Positions 28,201 to 34,995 of a stretch of 64,000 bases of DNA are shown here, one piece after another. The stretch spans positions 62,001 to 126,000 of the forward strand of contig NZ_JANFQO010000004.1 of the NCBI RefSeq assembly GCF_024437735.1, read 5' to 3'. The translations under genes and the position numbers were made by a program. The stretch comes from Tahibacter harae. GTDB taxonomy: Bacteria > Pseudomonadota > Gammaproteobacteria > Xanthomonadales > Rhodanobacteraceae. How positions within the stretch are numbered: the stretch's first letter is position 1; each line of letters starts with the position of its first letter. A model generated the notes under the pieces. That model was not told the origin of the DNA. It worked only from the letters and a program-made list of their open reading frames with translations, and did not search any database.

Positions 28201-28556
28201 CGCATCCCTCCCCGGCGCTGTGCGCCGCCGTCGCACGCTGCAAGATGCTTCCGCCGGCCACCGCCGGCGTGCGCGGCCGGGCTGCGCCGAAGCTCTGCGC
28301 CGCTGCCGCCGGCGCGCAAGGGCACACCGCCGCCGGCCGGCGTTCGCTTATTCCTCTGAACCGCGTTGTCGTCCTGGAAAGGCTTGCGCGGAACCTGACC
28401 CTTGGCCGGGGCTTCCTGCGTGTGCAGAGCAAGCCTTGACGGCAATTCCCGCGCCGCGGGGGAACGGGCGCCGCCGCCCGCACGGGCGGGAAACGTGTCA
28501 CAACAAACGGACCGGAGTTTGACCAAGCTCCGCGCCGACACCGGGGAGGATCTCAC
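28201..28556. other. 356-nt spacer upstream of the mono-heme protein gene
   Basis: No gene is supportable here. The last 120 nt are less GC-skewed and end in a strong GGGGAGGA ribosome binding site for GTG 28557. I see no convincing -35/-10 pair. Confidence 0.5.
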
Positions 28557-30728
28557 GTGCTTATCCGCATCAACCGCCTGGCCGCCGCGCTGGCCCTGAT
28601 CGCCTGCGGCGCGAATGCCCAGACGCTGCCCAATCCCATCCTGTTCGTGACCCAGTTTCCGGTCAGCGACGACTTCGCCACCATAGGCGCGGTCTTCGCC
28701 AACCACCGCGGCGGCAGCAACCTAGTCGGCCGCGGCGGCGATCTGTACATCCGCTATCCCGACGGCAGCCTGCGCAATCTCACCGCCGAAGCCGGCTACG
28801 GCAACGCCGGTCCGCAGCGCGCGAACTCCATTGCCGTGCGCGACCCGGCGGTTTCCTGGGACGGCACGAAAGCCATCTTCAGCATGGTGGTAGGCGCGCC
28901 GCCGCAGCAGTACCAGTGGACCGATTCGTACTGGCAGCTGTACGAAGTCACCGGCCTGGGCCAGGGCCAGACGGTGACGATCACCAAGGTGGCCAACCAG
29001 CCGGCCAATCGCAACAACATCAGCCCGGTCTATCTCAGCGACAACAGCATCGCCTTCGTCAGCGACCGCACCCGCAACGGCGCGGCGCATCTTTATCCAC
29101 AACTGGACGAATACGAATCCACGCCGACCCCGACCGGCCTGTGGCGGCTGCAGCCGGCCAGCGGCCGGCTCGACCTGCTGCAGGTGTCGGTATCCGGCGC
29201 GTTCAATCCCATCGTCGACAGCTACGGCCGCCTGCTGTTCACGCGCTGGGATCATCTGCAGCGCGACCAGCAGAACGACGCCGCCGGCACGACTGCCTTC
29301 AACTGGAGCAGCGAGGCAGCCGATTCCGTCGCCACCGCCGACCGCAGCGAAGTGTTCCCGGAGCCGCGCATCGAAGTACCCGGCTCCAACGTCTACGGCT
29401 ACACCATCAACCACTTCTTCCCGTGGATGGTGAACCAGGACGGCACCGAGGAAGAAACCCTGAACCATGTCGGCCGGCACGAGCTGCACAGCTATTTCGG
29501 CCGCTCCTTCAACGACCCGGCCCTGGTCGATTTCAGTCCGCCGGGTCCGCGCCAGGCCATACTGAATTTCCTGCAGATGCGCGAGGACCCGACCACGCCG
29601 GGCCGCTACTACGGCATCGACGCGCCGGAGTTCTACACCCACGCCTCGGGCCAGCTGGTGCGCATCGACGCCGCGCCCAGCGTGAACCCGGACACGATCG
29701 CGGCAACGTGGCTCAATCCGCGGGTGAACATCAATTTCAGCCCGGACTACGATCCGCAGCCGCAGCCGGCGGATTTCACCGGCCGCTTCCGCAATCCGCT
29801 GCCGCTCAGCGACGGCCAGCTCATCGCCGCGCACGCGACCGAGTGGCGCGAAGCCGGCAACGACGGAACCCGCGCCAATCCGCAGCCGCGCTACCAGTTC
29901 CGGCTCAAGCGCGTGGTCGCCGGGCCGGGCGGCTATCTGGTCGCGGCGGGCAATCTCACGCCGGGCATCAGCAAGAGCGTGAGCTACTGGGACCCGGATG
30001 TGGAAGTCAGCTACAACGGGCCGCTGTGGGAGCTTTCGCCGGTGGAAGTGCGCGCCCGCCCGGTGCCGCCGGGCACGGCCTTCCAGCTGCGCGCGCCGGA
30101 GCAGGCCGCGTTCACGGCGGAAAATGTCGATGTGAATGCATTCCGCAGCTATCTGCGTGCGAACGGCCTGGCCGTGCTGGTGGTGCGCAATGCCACCACG
30201 CGCGACCGCGCCGACCGCCAGCAGCCCTACAACCTGCGCGTACCCGGCGGCGTACAGACCACCGGTGCCGGCGGCGGCCAGCTCTACGACATCGCCCATA
30301 TGCAGTTCTTCCAGGGCGACCAGATCCGCGGCATGAACCTGGACGGCGGCCGCCGCGTGCTGGCGCAGCCCCTGCACGACAAGCCCGCGCTGGCGGCGAA
30401 TGCGCCGAATCCCTCCGGGCCGGCCGGCAGCACGGCGATTGCCGCGGATGGATCGGTCGCGCTGTTCGTGCCGGCCCAGCGCGCGCTGGCCTGGCAGTCC
30501 ACCGCGCCCAACGGCACGCCGGTGGTGCGCGAGCGCTACTGGATCGGCTTCCAGCCCGGCGAGATCCGCAGCTGCGACGGCTGCCACGGCGTCAACCAGC
30601 AGAACCAGGCCACGCCGTCCGCGCCGGCAGCAACGAACACGCCGCAGGCACTGCGCCAGTTGCTGGCGCGCTGGCGCGACAGGCAGGTCGATCTGATCTT
30701 CAGCAATGGCGTGGAAGAGCGCCGCTGA
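28557..30728 (+). CDS. Large secreted mono-heme protein with propeller-like repeats (hydrazine-synthase-alpha-like)
   Basis: A 723-residue exported protein, starting at GTG 28557 after GGGGAGGATCTCAC. The signal peptide ends near CGANA (about 21). Repeats of the PD40/TolB propeller kind are visible (DPAVSWDGTKAIFSM, SPVYLSDNSIAFVSDRT, NPIVDSYGRLLFTRWD). A single c-type heme motif CDGCH is at 673-677, preceded by GEIRSCDG. This layout recalls proteins sharing the middle domain of hydrazine synthase alpha, a similarity I judge by eye. No beta/gamma subunit or other cytochrome gene is near, so hydrazine synthesis is not implied. The C-terminus reads DLIFSNGVEERR. It probably acts in the periplasm or outside the cell. 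Confidence 0.7.
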   Translation: MLIRINRLAAALALIACGANAQTLPNPILFVTQFPVSDDFATIGAVFANHRGGSNLVGRGGDLYIRYPDGSLRNLTAEAGYGNAGPQRANSIAVRDPAVSWDGTKAIFSMVVGAPPQQYQWTDSYWQLYEVTGLGQGQTVTITKVANQPANRNNISPVYLSDNSIAFVSDRTRNGAAHLYPQLDEYESTPTPTGLWRLQPASGRLDLLQVSVSGAFNPIVDSYGRLLFTRWDHLQRDQQNDAAGTTAFNWSSEAADSVATADRSEVFPEPRIEVPGSNVYGYTINHFFPWMVNQDGTEEETLNHVGRHELHSYFGRSFNDPALVDFSPPGPRQAILNFLQMREDPTTPGRYYGIDAPEFYTHASGQLVRIDAAPSVNPDTIAATWLNPRVNINFSPDYDPQPQPADFTGRFRNPLPLSDGQLIAAHATEWREAGNDGTRANPQPRYQFRLKRVVAGPGGYLVAAGNLTPGISKSVSYWDPDVEVSYNGPLWELSPVEVRARPVPPGTAFQLRAPEQAAFTAENVDVNAFRSYLRANGLAVLVVRNATTRDRADRQQPYNLRVPGGVQTTGAGGGQLYDIAHMQFFQGDQIRGMNLDGGRRVLAQPLHDKPALAANAPNPSGPAGSTAIAADGSVALFVPAQRALAWQSTAPNGTPVVRERYWIGFQPGEIRSCDGCHGVNQQNQATPSAPAATNTPQALRQLLARWRDRQVDLIFSNGVEERR

Positions 30729-30818
30729 AGCAGGTACGGAAAGGCGGATCCGCCCGGCGGGCTTCCTGCGCTGCTGTTTGGCTTCGGCGGTTCCGCGCGA
30801 CAGCGGATCCGCCGCGCC

Positions 30819-31691
30819 TCAGACCAATCCGCCCAGCACCAGCAGGCTGCTGACGGCGAGCCAGACGATGAGCACGCGCACCAGCAGATGGCGCGCGTCG
30901 GTCAGTTCGATCAGCGGGTCGTTGACGTCTTCGGCATAACCGTCGCCGGCGATCACGTCGGCATCGACGCTGGCGCGGGCGATGGCGGAGAGAAAGCCCA
31001 GGTCCAGGCTGAAATAGCCCTTGCCCATGCGGTCATGCCAGGTCTTCCAGGTGTGGAAAACCGCGTCGAAATCGGAAGCGACGGCCAGGGCCAGGGCCAT
31101 CAGATGCGCCGGCGCCCAGTCCAGCACCAGGGCGAAACGGCGTGCGAGCGAACGGCCGGATTCGTGCTGCACCTCGGCCAGGCCGGGCGACCAGGCCAGG
31201 AGCTGGGTGAGCCGGTACAGCAGCGCGCCGCAGGGCCCCAGCAACAGAAACCAGAACAGCACGCCGAACCAGCGCCGCAGCGCCGACTGGAAGGTGGCAT
31301 CGACCACGGCCGGCGCCTCGAACGGCAGCGGCGCCTCGTCGCCGTCCGGACGCAGCAACTGGGCGGCGGCGACGCGGCGCTCGCTGTCGGGCGCCTTGAT
31401 TACGCCGTCGACATCCTCGGACAGGTCGCGCGGCCCCCAGCTGTACCACAGCACGCTGACCGCAAAGGCGAAGGACAGCAGGCCGAACAGCCAGCCGTCC
31501 AGGGCGTACTGGATCAGTGCACAAAGCAAGACCGGTACAAGTACCCCGACCGCCGAGCGCGTGCCGCCGCCGAGCCGGTCCAGCACGCCCAGCCACACCC
31601 GCAGGCGGCTGAAATCGCGCACCCGCGACAGATCCGGCAGGCCCTGGGCCAGGGCGAACACGACGAGGACGGCAAGCAGATGGATGGCCAT
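30819..31691 (-). CDS. ampE: AmpE-family inner membrane protein
   Basis: A 290-residue protein with hydrophobic segments near the N-terminus, at about 55-85, at about 140-165 and at the C-terminus. The family core FWFLLLGPCGALLYRLTQLL is clear, and SEDVDGVIKA lies in the soluble loop. AmpE is linked to AmpD in enterobacteria, where it was proposed to act in beta-lactamase signalling; here no ampD is adjacent and the gene is last in a five-gene minus-strand run (DUF6776, bactofilin, erpA, nudC, ampE), 71 nt after nudC. The molecular role is unknown. Confidence 0.82.
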   Translation of the reverse strand: MAIHLLAVLVVFALAQGLPDLSRVRDFSRLRVWLGVLDRLGGGTRSAVGVLVPVLLCALIQYALDGWLFGLLSFAFAVSVLWYSWGPRDLSEDVDGVIKAPDSERRVAAAQLLRPDGDEAPLPFEAPAVVDATFQSALRRWFGVLFWFLLLGPCGALLYRLTQLLAWSPGLAEVQHESGRSLARRFALVLDWAPAHLMALALAVASDFDAVFHTWKTWHDRMGKGYFSLDLGFLSAIARASVDADVIAGDGYAEDVNDPLIELTDARHLLVRVLIVWLAVSSLLVLGGLV

Positions 31692-31762
31692 GGCTCAGGC
31701 GCTGGGGAGGTTGGCCCGATTGTAGCGGGCGCGGGCTTGCGCGCCAGCAGCGGCGGACCGGC

Positions 31763-32737
31763 TCAGCGGCGCGGCTTGAGCCAGGGTTCGTCGTGCATGA
31801 GGCTGGCCAGCTCCAGGCCGCCGGTCTCGCGCAGCCAGTGCTCGATCAGGCGGTAGGACACCGACAGCGGCGGCGGCAGCACCAGGCTGCGCTCGGCCAG
31901 GCCGCGCACGATGTCGTCGACCTCGAACCAGCGCGCATCGGCCAGTTCCGTACCAACCTGGATGGACGGATCGCTGGCGCGGGCGGAAAAGCCCAGCATC
32001 AGCGAAGCCGGGAAGGGCCAGGGCTGGGAGGAGTGGTAGTCGCTCTCGTCCACGCGCACGCCAGCTTCCTCAAACACCTCGCGGCGCACGGCGTCTTCCA
32101 GCGATTCGCCGGGCTCCACGAAACCGGCCAGGGTGGACCAGCGCCCTTCCGGCCAGCCGGGCTGGCGACCGAGCAGGCAGGCGTCGCGCCAGCCGACGAT
32201 GACGATGATGGCGGGGTCGGTGCGGGGGAAATGCTCCAGCGCGCAGTCGGCGTTGGTGCACAGCGCCTTGTGCCCGGCGGAAACCAGCCGGGTCGCGCCG
32301 CCGCAGGCGCCGCAATAGCGCACCCGGCTCTGCCAGAACAGCAGCGCGCGGGCATAGGCGAACAGGCCGGCGTCGAAGGCCGGCAGGCTCAGGCCCGCCG
32401 CGCGCAGGTCCATCCACTTTCCTTCCAGCGCGGCGGCGATGGCATCGGCCTCGGCCGCCGCAGCGGCGACCACGAAGTAGTTGGCGATGTCGGTGGCGCC
32501 GAGGAAGGTAGCTTCGGCCCCGGGCCAGTACAGCTGGCGCGCGGCTTCGCCGAAATAGCCCAGGCCGCGGCGGTCCGCCGTGACCAGGCCGCGGCCGTCC
32601 GGGTGCAGCACGATGTAGCGCGTGGCGGCGTCGCCGCGGCGCGCCGCCAGCCATTCCGCGTCGTCGCGGCGCTCGGCCGCGCGCTCCAGCGCCAGGGCCG
32701 CGAAGACATTGGCGCGGCTGCGCAGGCTGGCGCTCAC
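31763..32737 (-). CDS. nudC: NAD(H) pyrophosphatase / NAD-cap decapping hydrolase NudC
   Basis: A 324-residue Nudix hydrolase that cleaves NADH and removes NAD caps from RNA. A zinc ribbon uses C142, C145, C160 and C165; the Nudix box is at 205-227 (GFVEPGESLEDAVRREVFEE then AGV); the family marker SQPWPFP is at 237-243. GTG 32737, 7 nt after the erpA stop, is preferred; an ATG at 32788 would overlap erpA and add a non-conserved Arg/Ala segment. No strong Shine-Dalgarno sequence is visible, consistent with coupling to erpA translation. Confidence 0.92.
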   Translation of the reverse strand: MSASLRSRANVFAALALERAAERRDDAEWLAARRGDAATRYIVLHPDGRGLVTADRRGLGYFGEAARQLYWPGAEATFLGATDIANYFVVAAAAAEADAIAAALEGKWMDLRAAGLSLPAFDAGLFAYARALLFWQSRVRYCGACGGATRLVSAGHKALCTNADCALEHFPRTDPAIIVIVGWRDACLLGRQPGWPEGRWSTLAGFVEPGESLEDAVRREVFEEAGVRVDESDYHSSQPWPFPASLMLGFSARASDPSIQVGTELADARWFEVDDIVRGLAERSLVLPPPLSVSYRLIEHWLRETGGLELASLMHDEPWLKPRR

Positions 32738-32744
32738 GGCGGGC

Positions 32745-33107
32745 TCAGACGGTGAAGGACGAGCCGCAGCCGCAGGTCGTCTTCGCATTCGGGTTGCGGA
32801 TGACGAACTGGGCGCCGGTCAGGGATTCGGTGTAGTCGATCTCCGCACCGGCCAGGTATTGCAGGGACAGCGGATCGACCACCAGGGTGACGCCGCCGTT
32901 GTCGATGGCCAGGTCGTCCTCAGCGCATTCCTCGTCGAAGCTGAACCCGTACTGGAAGCCGGAACAGCCGCCGCCACTGATCGCCACGCGCAGCTTGAGC
33001 TGCGGATTGCCTTCCTCGGCAATGAGTTCGCGCACCTTGTGCGCGGCGGCGTCGCTGAAGATCAGCGGCTGGTCCAGCGCGTTCTGGTAATTCGGAGTGT
33101 CGCTCAT
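32745..33107 (-). CDS. erpA: Iron-sulfur cluster insertion protein ErpA
   Basis: A 120-residue A-type carrier that delivers Fe-S clusters to target enzymes. The three conserved cysteines are present, in [11 protein letters not shown] and the C-terminal TTCGCGSSF. The start at ATG 33107 gives the usual length. It lies 55 nt after the bactofilin gene and directly before nudC. Confidence 0.95.
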   Translation of the reverse strand: MSDTPNYQNALDQPLIFSDAAAHKVRELIAEEGNPQLKLRVAISGGGCSGFQYGFSFDEECAEDDLAIDNGGVTLVVDPLSLQYLAGAEIDYTESLTGAQFVIRNPNAKTTCGCGSSFTV

Positions 33108-33162
33108 GGGACGTTCGCCGGATGGCACGGGTACGGTTAGATCGGGGCGGGCGCGGCGGCTA

Positions 33163-33585
33163 TCAAGCCGGCTCGGCTGCCGCGGCGTCGGGCGCCGGCA
33201 GGCGCTTGGGCGCCTCGGCCTGGTGCACCATCTTGCCGTTGATCTGGGCGCCGGCCAGCATCTCCAGCACCTTGTAGTAGATATTGCCCTCGATGCGCGC
33301 GGCCTCGGCCAGCTCCAGCCGTTCGGCAGCGTGCACATCGCCCTTGACCTGGCCGTTCAGGGCCACCTGCGGGGCGTGGATCTCGCCGATGACGCTGCCT
33401 TCCTCGCTCAGGGTGAGGCGGGCGTTGTCGCTCTCGGCGCGCAGGGTGCCTTCGACCCGGCCCTGCACGATGATGATGCCGTTGAAGCTCACGTCGCCGC
33501 GGATCACCGTGCCCGGCGCGATGATGGTGGTGGCGCCCTGCACCGGCTTGCCGCCGCCGTTGGACTTCTTGCTGCTACTGAACAT
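33163..33585 (-). CDS. Bactofilin
   Basis: A 140-residue protein with the bactofilin (DUF583) beta-helix core at about 18-115. It begins [18 protein letters not shown] and shows the regular I.G...(A/V).V.G.(I/V) rungs, flanked by a Ser/Lys-rich N-terminus and an Ala/Pro-rich tail. Bactofilins form cytoskeletal filaments at the inner membrane and help localise cell-wall or polar proteins. The start lies inside the end of the DUF6776 gene (11-nt overlap), which points to coupled translation and perhaps a membrane anchor for the filament. Confidence 0.92.
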   Translation of the reverse strand: MFSSSKKSNGGGKPVQGATTIIAPGTVIRGDVSFNGIIIVQGRVEGTLRAESDNARLTLSEEGSVIGEIHAPQVALNGQVKGDVHAAERLELAEAARIEGNIYYKVLEMLAGAQINGKMVHQAEAPKRLPAPDAAAAEPA

Positions 33586-34312
33586 TGCTGCTGCTCTCCT
33601 CGGCTGCCTGGGCTTCGCTCCAGGCAAATCCCTGTTCGACCCGGCCGCCGCCCCCCGCCGCCTCGGCAACCACCTTGATGCGATTTGGCGCGAAACCGTC
33701 GGGCAGCATCACGGTACCCGACACACGTTGAAAGTATTTGAAGGCGAACGGCAGGCCGGCGCTGTCGCCGCTGCCGGCCAGCTCCGACCAGGGCAGGCTC
33801 TTGAGCTGGCCATTGGACACGCCCTCGATGGAAAGCTGGAGACGGCCTTCGCTGGACTGGGAGCGCTTCATGTTCTGGGTCAGGGTGACGACCACGTTCC
33901 AGGCGGCGGAATCCTTGACCGGACTGACGTGGACCGAATGCACGGCCAGGCCCTCGCGCCGCGCGCCGCCGCCGACCAGGCGGCTGTAGAAGGCCAGGTC
34001 GGTGCGCAGGCCGGCGATTTCTTCCTCGCGCTCGCGCAGGGTCTGCTGCAGGTCGGAGCTGGCAACGCGGTCGACCTGGTCGGCCCGTTCGAGTATGGCC
34101 ACGCGCTGCTTGAGGCCTTCGTTTTCCTGCTGCGCGCGGGCGAATTCGGCCGGATCCGGCCCGCTGTGCGGCGCCTTGGCATAGATCCACACGCCCGCCG
34201 CAACCAGCGCCAGGCTCGCCAGCCACAGCGCCGCCAGCAGCAGCAGGCGGCGCCGCGCGGCGCGCGGGTCGTGTTGCTGCACGACGAATTGCGGAAACGC
34301 ATTACGCGCCAT
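33575..34312 (-). CDS. DUF6776-like single-pass membrane protein with coiled coil
   Basis: A 245-residue protein: a basic cytoplasmic N-terminus, one transmembrane helix (about 22-43, LLLLAALWLASLALVAAGVW), a coiled coil at about 55-105 (ENEGLKQRVAILERADQ and TLREREEEIAGL), then a beta-rich C-terminal domain with NVVVTLTQNMKRSQ and GTVMLPDGFAPNRIKV. This is the DUF6776 layout seen beside bactofilin in Xanthomonadales. ATG 34312 is used; ATG 34357 would add 15 residues. It is divergent from hemJ. A role as partner of the bactofilin is inferred from the overlap. Confidence 0.78.
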   Translation of the reverse strand: MARNAFPQFVVQQHDPRAARRRLLLLAALWLASLALVAAGVWIYAKAPHSGPDPAEFARAQQENEGLKQRVAILERADQVDRVASSDLQQTLREREEEIAGLRTDLAFYSRLVGGGARREGLAVHSVHVSPVKDSAAWNVVVTLTQNMKRSQSSEGRLQLSIEGVSNGQLKSLPWSELAGSGDSAGLPFAFKYFQRVSGTVMLPDGFAPNRIKVVAEAAGGGGRVEQGFAWSEAQAAEESSSNVQ

Positions 34313-34434
34313 AAGGAAAAGACCGGAGAGCCTTCCGCGGGCGGAAAGCGGACTCATCATGGGAAAAACAGGGTGCCGGGCCTTATAGCCCCCCACCCCG
34401 GCGCGGTCAAGCCGAGGCCGCCGGCGCCAGCCGC

Positions 34435-34440
34435 TATACT
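34435..34440 (+). promoter_or_regulatory. Candidate -10 box of hemJ
   Basis: TATACT ends 32 bp before the hemJ start. No clear -35 hexamer is present at the right distance. Confidence 0.35.
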
Positions 34441-34472
34441 GCGCGCCCCGCAGCCGCCGCCGCTACCTGCCC

Positions 34473-34904
34473 ATGCTCTGGCTCAAGGCCTTCCACGTCG
34501 TCGCCGTCGTCACCTGGTTCGCCGGGATGTTCTATCTGCCGCGCCTGTTCGTCTATCACGTGGAGGCCACCGAGCCCGTGGTGCGCGAGCGCTTCAAGAT
34601 CATGGAACGGCGCCTGCTGGTGATGACCAACATCGGCGCCGTGCTCACCGCCGTGTTCGGCTTCGCCACACTGGGCTGGTGGCTGTATCACGCGCCGGGC
34701 TACATGGCCGCGAACCACTGGCTGCATGCCAAGCTGACCCTGGTGTTCCTGCTGTACGGCTACCACGGCATGCTGTCGCGGCTCACCCGCGAGCTGGCGC
34801 AGGACCGCTGCACGCGCAGCTCGCGCTGGCTGCGCCTCTTCAACGAAGTGCCGGCGCTGCTGCTGATCGGCATTGTGGTGCTGGTGATCGTCAAGCCATT
34901 CTGA
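34473..34904 (+). CDS. hemJ: Protoporphyrinogen IX oxidase HemJ
   Basis: A 143-residue four-helix membrane enzyme oxidising protoporphyrinogen IX to protoporphyrin IX in heme synthesis. The N-terminus WLKAFHVVAVVTWFAGMFYL carries the conserved H8 expected to bind heme, and NHWLHAKL supplies H85 and K87. Length and topology match HemJ/UPF0093. It probably has its own promoter and is followed by the signalling pair at 34996. Confidence 0.92.
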   Translation: MLWLKAFHVVAVVTWFAGMFYLPRLFVYHVEATEPVVRERFKIMERRLLVMTNIGAVLTAVFGFATLGWWLYHAPGYMAANHWLHAKLTLVFLLYGYHGMLSRLTRELAQDRCTRSSRWLRLFNEVPALLLIGIVVLVIVKPF

Positions 34905-34952
34905 GCCGGCACGCCGGAGCGCCACCGCGCGGCCAAGGCCGCGCGGCCTGCA

Positions 34953-34961
34953 TGGTATATT
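34953..34961 (+). promoter_or_regulatory. Extended -10 promoter of the degenerate EAL gene
   Basis: TGG followed by TATATT (34956-34961) forms an extended -10, 34 bp before ATG 34996. There is no good -35, which extended -10 promoters can do without. Confidence 0.5.
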
Positions 34962-34995
34962 CCGGCGCACTTCCAATGAGCCACGGGTCTCGCGA

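Noticed and set aside
28557-30728. Hydrazine synthase and an anammox-type pathway
   Set aside because: Only one heme motif and no beta/gamma subunit, hydrazine dehydrogenase or other multiheme genes; the resemblance is to one domain only.
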